In this document: piece by piece, positions 35,221 to 44,609 of the stretch
How positions within the stretch are numbered: position 1 is the first letter of the stretch
Layout of the letters: each line of letters begins with the position of its first letter
From: Mycobacteriaceae bacterium
GTDB lineage: Bacteria; Actinomycetota; Actinomycetes; Mycobacteriales; Mycobacteriaceae
Direction: 5' to 3'
Length of the DNA: 64,000 nucleotides
Assembly: GCA_019749805.1 (NCBI GenBank)
Contig: JAIEPH010000027.1
Span: 62,001 to 126,000 of the forward strand
Notes under the pieces: model-generated
The model's database searches: none
What the model was told of the DNA's origin: nothing
The model's input: only the letters and a program-made list of their open reading frames with translations
Translations under genes and position numbers: made by a program

Positions 35221-37152
35221 ATGTCCGATCTGCCATTCGACTGCGACCTCGTCTTGAAGGGTGGGATCACCAGCGGTGTCGTCTATCCCACCGCCATCGT
35301 CGAACTTGCCCGCGACCACCGCTTCTACAACATCGGCGGCGCGTCGGCAGGAGCGATCGCCGCCGTCGCCGCTGCGGCAGCCGAATACGGGCGCCAGACC
35401 GGCGGCGGCGGGTTCGACGAACTGAACGCGATTCCCGACGAATTGGCGCAGGAGGACGCGACGTCGCGCCAGACGATGCTGCAGCGACTTTTCGTGGCGC
35501 AACCCGAAACCCGCGAGTACTTCGACCTGTTCTGGCAGCAGAAACAGCTGGAAGGAGGGCTCTTCACACGCGCCAAGGCTGTGCTTCCGACCCTCCTCCG
35601 GCACAGTCCGACTTTTCCAAAGTTCAAGCTGGCCAATCTCTTTGCCTTCGGCCTTCCGCTGGCGGCGATCGGATGGGCGCTGCTCGCGTGCTCACCGGGG
35701 ACGATCGCGTTCGCCGTGCTGGCGGTACTCGTCGGCGTGGTCATCTACCTGGTCGCTCGCGTGGTCGCGGGCGTCATCAACATGGTCCGTAACGCGCAAC
35801 ACGCAGTCGACGCCAACATGCACGGCCTGGTCAACGGACGGTCGGTCGGCGACCAGATGGGACTCACCGATTGGCTTCACGAACGAATCGAGCGACTGGC
35901 GGGCGGCGATCGTCAATCACCGCTGACCTACGGCGACCTCGCGCGCCACGACATCGGCCTCGTCACGCTGACGACCAACCTTTCGCAGACCTCGAGCGAG
36001 ACCTTTCCCTTCTCGGACCTGACATGGGCGTTCCGGCCCGCCGACATCCGCACGCTGTTCCCCGAGCAGGTCGCTTCCCATCTCGAAGCTCGGGGGCAGG
36101 TGGCGACCGAAACCTCCGACCAGCGCGCGGCACTCGAAAAGGCGGGACTGCTGCAGCTCCCGCCTGCACCGGAGCTGCCGGTGATCCTCGGCGCACGGAT
36201 CAGCTTGTCGTTCCCCGTCGTGATCTCGGCGATTCCGCTATGGCGATTGACGCCGGTTCGGCGCGGGGGCGAGTGGGTCACCGAGTACCGCGAGGTGTGG
36301 CTGTCCGACGGTGGCATCTGCTCCAACATGCCCGTGCACTTGTTTGACCACCCACTGCCGTCGCGCCCGACCTACGCGATCAACCTCGGCTCCGGTGCGA
36401 CAGACAGCGACGCGGAACCCGGCGATGACCATTCGGTGATGGCCCGAGCGCACCGCAACGTGTGGCGCCCGATTCGGACCGGATCCGGTGCAGGAGCTCC
36501 CATTTCCGACATCGGTTCCACCGCCCAGCTGCTGGGCGCGGTACTCACCACGATGCAGAACTGGTCGGACTACTCGGCCACCAGATCGCTCGGCGTACGT
36601 GATCGCGTCTGCACGATCCGGCTGAGCTCGAAAGAGGGCGGCATGAACCTCGACATGCCGAGTACGACGATCGAGGGCCTGGCTCCGCGAGGGCGGGCAG
36701 CCGGGGAAAACCTGGGATGGATGGTGCGGGGCACCGTCCCGGAGCACGTCGATCCCGTCAACCAAACAGACGAAGCTGCCACGCAGTGGACCAGACACCG
36801 GTGGACGCGGCTCCGCTCGACGGCTCTCGGCGCGGGCCGCTACTCCGATGACGTCGAGTCCGGCTGGACGAGATCCGCTGTGCCCCAACAAGGGCCGTAC
36901 GCCAACAACTTCGCCTACGCCGAACTGGCCGCCAACGCGAAGACGCTGCCGTACCTGCCCTACCGATCGGATTGGAGCGCGACCGCCGGCGCCGCCCTCA
37001 CGACCGGCATCGACGCGCTCGCCGCAGTCGATTTCGGTACCGCCAACACGGTGAGTAGGCCGCCCTTCCGACCACTCATACTGAGCACGCGCGGAGAGCC
37101 CGTAACCGAACTCGACGAGCGCGCTCAGCGCGACGAACTGCCCACCAGCTGA
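35221..37152 (+). CDS. Patatin-like phospholipase with internal membrane segment
   Basis: The 643-residue protein has the patatin catalytic dyad: LKGGITSGVVYP oxyanion loop, IGGASAGAIAA with the nucleophile Ser, and LSDGGICSNMP with the catalytic Asp. Between them (about residues 140-185) lie two hydrophobic helices (LANLFAFGLPLAAIGWALLA, then FAVLAVLVGVVIYLVARVV), an unusual insertion that would tether the enzyme to the membrane. Patatins release fatty acids from phospholipids. The ATG follows TTGGAGATG. Its last 28 bp overlap the convergent GT87 gene. Confidence 0.87.
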   Translation: MSDLPFDCDLVLKGGITSGVVYPTAIVELARDHRFYNIGGASAGAIAAVAAAAAEYGRQTGGGGFDELNAIPDELAQEDATSRQTMLQRLFVAQPETREYFDLFWQQKQLEGGLFTRAKAVLPTLLRHSPTFPKFKLANLFAFGLPLAAIGWALLACSPGTIAFAVLAVLVGVVIYLVARVVAGVINMVRNAQHAVDANMHGLVNGRSVGDQMGLTDWLHERIERLAGGDRQSPLTYGDLARHDIGLVTLTTNLSQTSSETFPFSDLTWAFRPADIRTLFPEQVASHLEARGQVATETSDQRAALEKAGLLQLPPAPELPVILGARISLSFPVVISAIPLWRLTPVRRGGEWVTEYREVWLSDGGICSNMPVHLFDHPLPSRPTYAINLGSGATDSDAEPGDDHSVMARAHRNVWRPIRTGSGAGAPISDIGSTAQLLGAVLTTMQNWSDYSATRSLGVRDRVCTIRLSSKEGGMNLDMPSTTIEGLAPRGRAAGENLGWMVRGTVPEHVDPVNQTDEAATQWTRHRWTRLRSTALGAGRYSDDVESGWTRSAVPQQGPYANNFAYAELAANAKTLPYLPYRSDWSATAGAALTTGIDALAAVDFGTANTVSRPPFRPLILSTRGEPVTELDERAQRDELPTS

Positions 37153-38873
37153 TCGGGATCAGGATCGGGCTGCGGCGCGCGCACCCGCACCCTGTCCCGA
37201 TCCGGCCGTAGCCAGTCGGGCAGCCATCGGGGCGGGGCGTCGAGCGCGCGGTCGAAGACTCCCCCGGCCGGGTCGTCGACCTCGCCGCCGAAGCGCACCA
37301 GATCCCTGTCGGGTCGATAGATCTGATGAATCACCAACGCGCACAAGCCGATCACTGCGAGATCCCGCAGTACCACCACGACGGTGAACGGTTGCTCGGG
37401 CAGGCCCTTGTTCTGCTCGCCGTAGAGGTACAGCATCCGCGGAATCCACACCAGCGCGTCTATCGTCATCCACGCGAGCAGGACGCGCCGGTGCGGCACG
37501 GCGAGCACAGCCAGCGGCACCAGCCACAGCGAGAACTGCGGACTCCACACCTTGTTCGTCAACAGGAACGCTGCGACCACCAGAAACGCGATCTGCGCTA
37601 CCCGCGGCCGCTGTTTGGCCGTCAACGCGATATAAGCGATTGCGACGCAACATGATACGAACAGCAGCGCCGACACGGTGTTCAGCACCGTCGGCGGCTC
37701 CCACACTCCCAGATCCGGATCGAAACCACCCCAGCCGGTGAACGACCGGATCACGTTGTAGATCGAATCCATGTCGTCACCGCGACGGCTGTTGAGCCGG
37801 AAGAACTCCGACCATCCCCTCGGGAACAGCACCATGATCGGCAGGTTCACCAGCACCCAGGTGACCGCGGCGGCGAGTGCCGTCTTGCCGACGTCACGTC
37901 CCTTGCCGGTCCGGACCGCCAACACCAGCAGCGGCGCGAGAAGCAGCAACGGATACAGCTTCGCCGCTACACCCAGGCCGATCAACATGCCCGCGAGCAC
38001 TGGCTTACGCCGCGCCCACGCGAGCATCGCCCCGGCGGCGAAAGCCGTTGCGAGCGCGTCGAAGTTGGTGAAGATCTGAAAGATCACGATCGGCGAGGCC
38101 GCCACCAGGGCCGCATCCCACACCCTGCGCGGCCCGGATAGTCGCGACGTCGCCCACACCGTCCCCAGCCACGCCAGCGCCAGCCCGAAGGCCGCGATGT
38201 TGAAGAACATCACCACCTCGGCCAGGATCGGCAACGACACCAGCTTCGCCAACGCGGTGTACGACTTCGCCAGCGCCATCGACCCGTATTGATACAGCCC
38301 GGTCAACACCGGATACTCCATGTACCGCACCGCGACATCCCCGTCGTACCTGATCTTCGGCTTACCGTCACCGTCCTTCTCGGTCCAACTGGACTTGTAC
38401 GGGAACTTGCCGAGGTTCAACAGTTCGGCGGTGTAGAGCGGAACGGTGTCGGAGTAGCAGAGCTCGTAGTACGCCCGCTGGTTGTCCCAGTTGGCAACGC
38501 GCTGGTCAGGCGGGCCGGTGCCGGTGGTCTGCAAGCAGGCCGCCTTGGTCGAGTACCCGAGCGCGAGCAACACCAAGGCGATGAGCAGCATGGCGCGCAG
38601 CGGCGTGAAGAACCGTTGACGGCCGATGAGCGCGTGCCTGCCGACCGGGCCGCCGATCATTCCGGACAGGGCGGCGCCCATTGTGTCTGTGCGGCTGGGC
38701 ATGTCCCGGTTGTCGAGGCTCCGCCGGTCTTCTGCCGGCCGAGCCGGCGATTCAAATCCGGCCGGCCGAGCCGGCGATTCAATCCCAGCCGGCTGAGCCG
38801 GCGATTCGGTCAACGGCGTCGGCGGCACCATCGCCGACTCGCCGTCGTCGTCCCGATCCACAACGTCGGTCAC
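37125..38873 (-). CDS. GT87-family membrane glycosyltransferase (Rv0051-like)
   Basis: The 582-residue protein is a polytopic membrane protein of the DUF2029/GT87 family, whose known members are polyprenol-phosphate-mannose-dependent mannosyltransferases. A cytosolic N-terminus with short tandem repeats precedes the conserved block HALIGRQRFFTPLRAMLL; later landmarks are FTNFDALATAFAAGAML and NKVWSPQFSLWLVPLAV. Start GTG 38873 overlaps the ponA1 stop codon (GTGA), indicating translational coupling; an ATG at 38831 is an alternative. Coupling to a peptidoglycan synthase suggests an envelope role. The acceptor is unknown. Confidence 0.85.
   Translation of the reverse strand: MTDVVDRDDDGESAMVPPTPLTESPAQPAGIESPARPAGFESPARPAEDRRSLDNRDMPSRTDTMGAALSGMIGGPVGRHALIGRQRFFTPLRAMLLIALVLLALGYSTKAACLQTTGTGPPDQRVANWDNQRAYYELCYSDTVPLYTAELLNLGKFPYKSSWTEKDGDGKPKIRYDGDVAVRYMEYPVLTGLYQYGSMALAKSYTALAKLVSLPILAEVVMFFNIAAFGLALAWLGTVWATSRLSGPRRVWDAALVAASPIVIFQIFTNFDALATAFAAGAMLAWARRKPVLAGMLIGLGVAAKLYPLLLLAPLLVLAVRTGKGRDVGKTALAAAVTWVLVNLPIMVLFPRGWSEFFRLNSRRGDDMDSIYNVIRSFTGWGGFDPDLGVWEPPTVLNTVSALLFVSCCVAIAYIALTAKQRPRVAQIAFLVVAAFLLTNKVWSPQFSLWLVPLAVLAVPHRRVLLAWMTIDALVWIPRMLYLYGEQNKGLPEQPFTVVVVLRDLAVIGLCALVIHQIYRPDRDLVRFGGEVDDPAGGVFDRALDAPPRWLPDWLRPDRDRVRVRAPQPDPDPDQLVGSSSR
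38734..38814. repeat. Three tandem 27-bp repeats inside the GT87 gene
   Basis: Units start at 38734, 38761 and 38788. Each begins GCCGGCCGAGCCGGCGATTC or a one-base variant and encodes the nine-residue motif ESPARPAG-F/I with variation. The first 20 bases also form a small inverted repeat (GCCGGC on both sides). Array length probably varies between strains. Confidence 0.8.
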
Positions 38874-41428
38874 GGGGGCGGAGGCGGAACCCCCGGCGGC
38901 CCAGGGGGCGGAGGCGCGCCGGGTGCGACGGGTACGGGCGACGGGGCGCCGGGTACGGGCGACGGGGCGCCGGGTCCGGGCGGCGGGGCGACGGGCACTG
39001 TCGTGGGTGGGCCCCACGGGATCGTGACTCCGGGCGCCAGCTCGATCGTCGGCTGGATCACGGTGGTCTGCGGCACGGGAGGGACGTCCGGCGGCGGCGT
39101 CGACGTCGGCGGCGGCGGGGCCTGCGGCACACCGGCGTAGCCGCCGATCTCCTCGGGCTTCGGGAACGTCTCGGTGTCCGTTCCGTCCAGCGCGCCGTCC
39201 ATCGTCGCTTTCCAGATGTCCGACGGCAGACCCGAACCGTAGACCGGCGAGCCGTAACTGTTCTCCAGTGGTTTGGTGCCTTCGGTGGTGCCGACCCAGA
39301 CCGCCGTCGACAAGGACGGCGTGAAGCCGACCATCCACGCGTCACGGTTGGCGCCGGTGTCTCCCAGCTGGTTCGTGCCCGTCTTCGCGGCCGACGGACG
39401 TCCGCCTGCCAGCGCGTGGCCGTTGGAGTAGGCGGCGATCGGCTGCATTGCCGAGATGACGTTTTCGGCGACCTTCTCGTCGATGCGCTGCTCGCCCTCG
39501 CTGTCCTGCTGCGAGGCATCGAACAACACCTCGCCCGCGGCGTTGACGACCTTCTGCACGAAGTGCGGTTTGTGGTACACACCGGAGGCCGCGATCGTCG
39601 CGTACGCCGATGCCATGTCGATCACGCGACTCTGGTACTGGCCCAACACGACGCCGTTGTTGGGCGGTCCGCCCTGACCGTCCTCGGACAGCGTGTGTTC
39701 GACGCCGGGGAAGCTCTCGGCGATGCCCGCCTCGTGGGCGGCCTTCGCGACGTCGGCGGGCCCGTTGTCCAACTTGAGCATCAGCCGGTAGTAGCTGGTG
39801 TTCAGTGAGCGCTTCAGGGCTTCGGCGATGTTGCAGGTGCCGCAGCCGCCGCCTTCGACGTTGTTGATCGTGATGCCGTTCAACGACACCGGGGAACTGT
39901 CGACCTGCGTGCCGAGGCCCATACCTTGCTGCAGTGCGGCGATCAACGCGAACACCTTGAACGACGAGCCCGTCGGCAGACCGGCCTGGGCGAAGTCGAA
40001 TCCATTGGCGTCGGTGCCGCCGTAGTACGCCTCGACCCCACCGGTCTTCGGATTGATCGACACGATGGCGGTGCGCATGTCGGGGTCCTGACCCTCGAGA
40101 TACTCGGCCGCGGCTTCCTCGGCCGCCCGCTGCGCCTGCGGGTTGATCGTCGTGGTGATCTGCAGGCCCTCGGTGTTCAGGGTCTGCTCGTCGATGTCGA
40201 ACAACTCGAGCAGTTCGCGCTGCACCTGGCGTTCGATCAGTCCGTTGGGGCCCGTCGTCTGGTTCTGCGAGCGCGCCAGGTCGGGCGGCACCGTCGGCGG
40301 AAAAACCTGCGTGGCACGCTCTTCCTGAGACAGCGCGCCGATCTCCACCATGCCGTCGAGGACCCAGTTCCATCGGGTCAGCGCGCCATCCGGATTGACG
40401 GCGGGGTCCAACCCCGACGGCTGCTGGATGAGCGCGGCCAGCAGAGCACCCTCGGCGACGTTGAGCTGTTCAACGGGTTTGTCGAAGTAGGCCCTCGACG
40501 CGGCGGCGATGCCGTACGAGCCGCGGCCGAAATAGATGATGTTCAGATACGACTGCAGCACTTGGTCTTTGGACCACTGGCCGGCCATCTTCGTCGAGAT
40601 GACCACCTCTTTGGCCTTGCGGATCAGGCCGCCGATACCTGAGCGCTCATCGCCCACCAGAGCGTTCTTGACGTACTGCTGGGTGATCGTCGACCCACCC
40701 TGCAGATCGCCACCGAACAGGTTGTTCTTCATCGCCCTGATGAAGCCGGTGAACGAGAACCCCGGGTTGGAGTAGAAGTCGCGATCCTCGGCGGCCATCA
40801 CCGCGTTGCGCGCCTGCACCGGTATCTGGTCGATGTTGACGTCGACGCGGTTGCCTTCCGGCGGAACGATTTTCGCGAGCTCGCTGCCGTCGCTGGCCAA
40901 AATCGTCGACACCTGATTGGTCCGGATGTCGCCCGGCTGGGGCACCTGGACGATCATGTACGCCATCGCGAAGGTGATGATCGGCAACACGATCATCGCG
41001 ACCACCGCGACGAGGGCTCCGCGCCGGACCCACGTCCAGTTGATCTGCGGACGCTGACGCGACGGCCCACCCCCCGGACCCTCCGGAGGCCCTCCGCCGC
41101 CGGGTGGACGGCGCGGCGGTAGCGGAGGCGGCTGCTTGGGCGCCGGTGTGCCGTCAAGCGCGGCCTTCACCGCGTCGATGGGATCCCGCCACTGCGGCGG
41201 CGCAACGTCACGCACCGGGGGCAGGATCGCGGTGTGCCTGTCGTCTGGCGGAAGGCTGCGTGCCGGCCGCGGCGCCGGTGCCTCACCCGGCGGACGTTGG
41301 CGCGCGGCGTCCGCGGAGTGGCGTCCCGCGCCCTCCGAATGCTTCGGTCCCGGGTCGCTCACGCCATCAGCCATCCGCCCTGCATGGGCGTCGTTGGCTG
41401 ACCGGTCGTGGCGCCCTTCGCTATTCAC
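38870..41428 (-). CDS. ponA1: Bifunctional penicillin-binding protein PonA1
   Basis: The 852-residue class A PBP polymerises and crosslinks peptidoglycan. It has a long Pro-rich cytosolic N-terminus (1-130), one membrane helix (about 137-160), a GT51 glycosyltransferase domain with catalytic Glu in AEDRDFYSNPGFS (about residue 214), and a transpeptidase domain with SSFK (Ser488, Lys491), SLN (541-543) and KTGT (682-685). Two cysteines (GCGTC, 529 and 532) suggest a disulphide. The C-terminus is a Pro-rich tail. GTG 41428 overlaps the DUF5318 stop; other in-frame starts (41443, 41374) exist. Confidence 0.96.
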   Translation of the reverse strand: MNSEGRHDRSANDAHAGRMADGVSDPGPKHSEGAGRHSADAARQRPPGEAPAPRPARSLPPDDRHTAILPPVRDVAPPQWRDPIDAVKAALDGTPAPKQPPPLPPRRPPGGGGPPEGPGGGPSRQRPQINWTWVRRGALVAVVAMIVLPIITFAMAYMIVQVPQPGDIRTNQVSTILASDGSELAKIVPPEGNRVDVNIDQIPVQARNAVMAAEDRDFYSNPGFSFTGFIRAMKNNLFGGDLQGGSTITQQYVKNALVGDERSGIGGLIRKAKEVVISTKMAGQWSKDQVLQSYLNIIYFGRGSYGIAAASRAYFDKPVEQLNVAEGALLAALIQQPSGLDPAVNPDGALTRWNWVLDGMVEIGALSQEERATQVFPPTVPPDLARSQNQTTGPNGLIERQVQRELLELFDIDEQTLNTEGLQITTTINPQAQRAAEEAAAEYLEGQDPDMRTAIVSINPKTGGVEAYYGGTDANGFDFAQAGLPTGSSFKVFALIAALQQGMGLGTQVDSSPVSLNGITINNVEGGGCGTCNIAEALKRSLNTSYYRLMLKLDNGPADVAKAAHEAGIAESFPGVEHTLSEDGQGGPPNNGVVLGQYQSRVIDMASAYATIAASGVYHKPHFVQKVVNAAGEVLFDASQQDSEGEQRIDEKVAENVISAMQPIAAYSNGHALAGGRPSAAKTGTNQLGDTGANRDAWMVGFTPSLSTAVWVGTTEGTKPLENSYGSPVYGSGLPSDIWKATMDGALDGTDTETFPKPEEIGGYAGVPQAPPPPTSTPPPDVPPVPQTTVIQPTIELAPGVTIPWGPPTTVPVAPPPGPGAPSPVPGAPSPVPVAPGAPPPPGPPGVPPPPP

Positions 41429-41855
41429 TGGCCGTGCGCGCACGACTGCGCGCCGTCTGGGTCCGCCTCGGTGTGCGCGATCCCTTCGGTGGCGGGATGG
41501 CGCCGAGTACGTACGACTTGACCAAATGATTCCAGCTGCAGGTGCGGCATACCTCCACCACGTGTACGGAGAATTCGTCGAAACGGGTCGCCAGCAGGAC
41601 CAGCTCCTCGGCGGTGCGCGCCGAGCCGGACACGGCGCCCAGATGGTCGCCGAACACCCAGGACACCAGGGTGAGCTGCTCCTTGCGGCAGATCGGACAC
41701 ATCACCGCACTGGGCTTCCCGTGGAACTTCGCGGCTCGCAGCAGATAGGGATTTGCGTCGCAGACCTCTGAGACGCCGGTGCGTCCCGAATAGACCTCCG
41801 CCAGCAGGGACCGTCGCCGAAGGGCGTAGTCCACCACCTGTCGCTGCAATCGCAC
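41421..41855 (-). CDS. DUF5318 protein (Rv0049-like)
   Basis: The 144-residue protein is the conserved mycobacterial protein always found before ponA1. It has the block VSEVCDANPYLLRAAKFHG and two CxxC pairs, CPIC and CRTC, about 55 residues apart, suggesting a zinc site. The C-terminal 20 residues are basic and disordered. GTG at 41855 matches the family N-terminus RLQRQVVDYALRRR. It overlaps the ponA1 start by 8 bp, so DUF5318, ponA1 and GT87 form one coupled operon. The function is unknown. Confidence 0.88.
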   Translation of the reverse strand: MRLQRQVVDYALRRRSLLAEVYSGRTGVSEVCDANPYLLRAAKFHGKPSAVMCPICRKEQLTLVSWVFGDHLGAVSGSARTAEELVLLATRFDEFSVHVVEVCRTCSWNHLVKSYVLGAIPPPKGSRTPRRTQTARSRARTASE

Positions 41856-41868
41856 GGAGACCAGAGTA
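41855..41868 (-). promoter_or_regulatory. Predicted leaderless promoter of the DUF5318-ponA1-GT87 operon
   Basis: TACTCT (41868-41863) ends seven bases before the GTG at 41855. Confidence 0.5.
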
Positions 41869-41945
41869 CGTCGGCCGCGCGGCGGCGGAGGCGCGACGGC
41901 GCCGGGGCTTACTCCCCGTAGGCGGTGACCTGGACGCCTGACATT

Positions 41946-41961
41946 TACGATCATCGTCGTG
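41946..41961 (+). promoter_or_regulatory. Predicted leaderless promoter of the DUF1707 gene
   Basis: TACGAT (41946-41951) ends seven bases before the GTG at 41959. It lies back to back with the leftward DUF5318 promoter. Confidence 0.5.
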
Positions 41962-42816
41962 GCGAACCGGCAGACAGCAGGAACGCGAGCCAAAGACAGC
42001 GACCGCAACGACACCTGCCAGATCCTCGACAGCGCGCTCGCCGACGGGCAGCTGTCGATGGAAGAGCACCGCACCCGCGTCGCACTGGCGACGCAATCGC
42101 AGACGCTCGGCGACCTGCAGTCGCTGATCTCCGACCTACAGACCGGCAATGCACCCGTTCAGTTGCCCGACCTCAAGCGGCAATCCAAGATGCCGTCCGG
42201 CGCTGGGTGGGGAATCCGCCTGGCCATGGCCGGCGTACTGGTCGCGCTCGGCATCGGCATCGGCTGGGGGCTGTACGGCAACACCACCTCGCCGCTGAGC
42301 TTCACCTCCGACCCGGGTGCGAAGTCCGACGGCATCCCGGGCAAGGTCCTTACCCCACCGAAGCAGCTGCAGTCCCTCGGTGGTCTCAACGGGCTGCTGG
42401 AGCAGATGCGCCAGCGGTTCGGCGACACCATGGGATACGACATGGTGATCTATCCGGAGTACGCGGTGCTGTACCGGCCCGATCCCAGCGATGAGCGCCG
42501 CAAGCTGAGCTACACCTATCGCGGCGGGTTCGACGATCCGACCACGTCGGCCAAGAGTGAGGATGACATCCTGGTGGACCTGGGTGCGTTCGACGTGGAA
42601 ACCGCGGTCGGCATCCTGCGCGGCACCGCCGAGACCGTCGGCCTGAACCCCGCCGACGTGAAAAAGGACAGCACCTACCTGACCATCGACCCCACCCGGG
42701 ATTCGACCACGCCCGGCGAGCTGACGCTGCGCGCGAACGTGTCGAGTGACTTCGGCAGCGGTTCGGTCACCTTCGCCGGCGACGGCACGGTCAAGCGCAT
42801 CGACACCGTCACCTGA
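41959..42816 (+). CDS. DUF1707 single-pass membrane protein (Rv0048c-like)
   Basis: The 285-residue protein has an N-terminal DUF1707 module (SDRNDTCQILDSALADGQLS, EEHRTRVALAT; about 12-55). One membrane helix (about 83-107, GIRLAMAGVLVALGIGIGWGL) leads to an extracytoplasmic domain of about 175 residues with no recognised motif. In actinobacteria DUF1707 often precedes a membrane or sensor region; the function is unknown. It is divergent from the ponA1 operon. Confidence 0.85.
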   Translation: MANRQTAGTRAKDSDRNDTCQILDSALADGQLSMEEHRTRVALATQSQTLGDLQSLISDLQTGNAPVQLPDLKRQSKMPSGAGWGIRLAMAGVLVALGIGIGWGLYGNTTSPLSFTSDPGAKSDGIPGKVLTPPKQLQSLGGLNGLLEQMRQRFGDTMGYDMVIYPEYAVLYRPDPSDERRKLSYTYRGGFDDPTTSAKSEDDILVDLGAFDVETAVGILRGTAETVGLNPADVKKDSTYLTIDPTRDSTTPGELTLRANVSSDFGSGSVTFAGDGTVKRIDTVT

Positions 42817-42861
42817 CCCCGGGGTCCGCGGCGAGGCACCGCGGCGTAACCCTGCGTTGGC

Positions 42862-42890
42862 GCCGAATATATCGGCGCGATACTATTGGC
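42862..42890. promoter_or_regulatory. Imperfect palindrome upstream of the PadR gene
   Basis: TATCG and CGATA are perfect inner arms around GCG, with partly matching outer arms (GCC...GGC). It lies 45 bp upstream of the PadR start and could be its autoregulatory site. Confidence 0.4.
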
Positions 42891-42934
42891 GGAGGTGTTG
42901 GACCGCCGTAACGGAAAGCAAAGGGGGCGATCTG

Positions 42935-43480
42935 ATGTTGGAGCTCGCCATCCTGGGCCTTCTGCTCGAATCGCCCATGCACGGCTACGAGCTGCGTAAA
43001 CGTCTGACCGGTCTGCTCGGCGCGTTCCGCGCGTTTTCCTACGGCTCGCTGTATCCCGCGCTGCGGCGCATGCAGGCCGACGGACTGATCGTGGAGGACG
43101 CCGCGCCGGAGGGCATCCCCAAGATGCGCCGCGCGCGACGCGTCTATCGGCTCAGCGAAGCAGGCGTCCAACGGTTCACCGAACTGGTTGCCGACACCGG
43201 CCCCCAGAACTTTTCCGACGACGGATTCGGCGTTCACCTCGCCTTCTTCAACCGCACGCCCGCCGAAGCGCGGATGCGGATTCTGGAGGGCCGCCGTCGT
43301 CAGGTGGAAGAACGCCGCGAGGGTCTGCGCGAAGCAGTGGCGCGCGCCAGCAGCTCGATCGACCGCTACACCCGCCAGCTTCACCAGCTCGGGTTGGAGT
43401 CGAGCGAGCGCGAAGTGAAATGGCTCAACGAACTGATTGCGGCGGAACGGACCGCGCAGCAACGGGCTGAACAGCCGTAA
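42935..43480 (+). CDS. PadR-family regulator (Rv0047c-like)
   Basis: The 181-residue protein opens MLELAILGLLLESPMHGYELRKRL, the PadR winged helix, with the wing RRARRVYRLSEAGVQRF. The C-terminal coiled-coil dimerisation region (about 115-180) has DRYTRQLHQLGLESSEREVKWLNELI. The ATG at 42935 follows AAAGGGGGCG. Ino1 starts 45 bp downstream on the same strand, so the two are probably co-transcribed and the regulator may control inositol synthesis. That link is inferred from order only. Confidence 0.9.
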   Translation: MLELAILGLLLESPMHGYELRKRLTGLLGAFRAFSYGSLYPALRRMQADGLIVEDAAPEGIPKMRRARRVYRLSEAGVQRFTELVADTGPQNFSDDGFGVHLAFFNRTPAEARMRILEGRRRQVEERREGLREAVARASSSIDRYTRQLHQLGLESSEREVKWLNELIAAERTAQQRAEQP

Positions 43481-43525
43481 GTACGACCGGGTTGGTAGGA
43501 CAGGGACAGAAGGGAAGAAGCCGTC

Positions 43526-44602
43526 ATGACTTCTAATTCAGACGTGCGCGTCGCGATCGTCGGCGTGGGCAACTGCGCGTCGTCGCTGGTACAGGGCGTG
43601 CAGTACTACAAGGACGCCGACGAGAACGCCACGGTTCCCGGCCTGATGCATGTGCGGCTCGGCCCGTATCACGTGCGCGACGTGAAGTTTGTCGCCGCGT
43701 TCGACGTCGACGCCAAGAAGGTCGGCTTCGACCTCTCCGAAGCCATCTTCGCGTCGGAGAACAACACCATCAAGATCGCCGACGTGCCGCCCACCAACGT
43801 GGTCGTGCAGCGCGGTCCGACCCTCGACGGCATCGGCAAGTACTACGCCGACACCATCGAGTTGTCCGACACCGAGCCGGCCGACGTGGTCAAGGTGCTC
43901 AAGGACAACAAGGTCGACGTGCTGGTCTCCTACCTGCCCGTCGGCTCCGAAGAGGCCGACAAGTTCTACGCGCAGTGCTGCATCGACGCCGGAGTGGCGT
44001 TCGTCAACGCGCTGCCCGTCTTCATCGCCTCCGACCCGGTGTGGGCCAAGAAGTTCACCGACGCCGGCGTGCCGATCGTCGGCGACGACATCAAGAGCCA
44101 GGTCGGCGCGACGATCACCCACCGCGTGATGGCCAAGCTGTTCGAAGACCGCGGCGTGCAGCTGGACCGCACGATGCAGCTCAACGTCGGCGGCAACATG
44201 GACTTCCTCAACATGCTGGAGCGCGAGCGCCTCGAGTCGAAGAAGATCTCGAAGACCCAGGCGGTCACCTCGAACCTGCAGCGCGAGTTCAAGACCAAGG
44301 ACGTGCACATCGGCCCGTCCGATCACGTCGGCTGGCTCGACGACCGCAAGTGGGCCTACGTGCGGCTGGAGGGTCGCGCGTTCGGTGACGTGCCGCTGAA
44401 CCTGGAGTACAAGCTCGAGGTGTGGGACTCGCCGAACTCGGCAGGCGTCATCATCGACGCGGTGCGCGCGGCCAAGATCGCCAAGGACCGTGGCATCGGC
44501 GGACCCGTCGTCGCTGCGTCGGCGTATCTGATGAAGAGCCCGCCGCAGCAGCTGCCCGACGACATCGCGCGCACGCAGCTCGAGGAATTCATCGAGGGCT
44601 GA
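43526..44602 (+). CDS. ino1: Inositol-1-phosphate synthase
   Basis: The 358-residue enzyme converts glucose 6-phosphate to 1L-myo-inositol 1-phosphate with bound NAD. This is the entry step to phosphatidylinositol, mycothiol, PIMs and lipoarabinomannan. The N-terminal [12 protein letters not shown] is the nucleotide-binding loop, [18 protein letters not shown] holds active-site residues, and [11 protein letters not shown] and [13 protein letters not shown] are conserved. The ATG follows GGGAAGAAG. Confidence 0.97.
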   Translation: MTSNSDVRVAIVGVGNCASSLVQGVQYYKDADENATVPGLMHVRLGPYHVRDVKFVAAFDVDAKKVGFDLSEAIFASENNTIKIADVPPTNVVVQRGPTLDGIGKYYADTIELSDTEPADVVKVLKDNKVDVLVSYLPVGSEEADKFYAQCCIDAGVAFVNALPVFIASDPVWAKKFTDAGVPIVGDDIKSQVGATITHRVMAKLFEDRGVQLDRTMQLNVGGNMDFLNMLERERLESKKISKTQAVTSNLQREFKTKDVHIGPSDHVGWLDDRKWAYVRLEGRAFGDVPLNLEYKLEVWDSPNSAGVIIDAVRAAKIAKDRGIGGPVVAASAYLMKSPPQQLPDDIARTQLEEFIEG

Positions 44603-44609
44603 TTCGGCG

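Noticed and set aside
38874..39338. Upstream extension of the GT87 frame into ponA1
   Set aside because: The extension is the out-of-frame shadow of ponA1's Pro-rich tail; GTG 38873 gives a coupled start.
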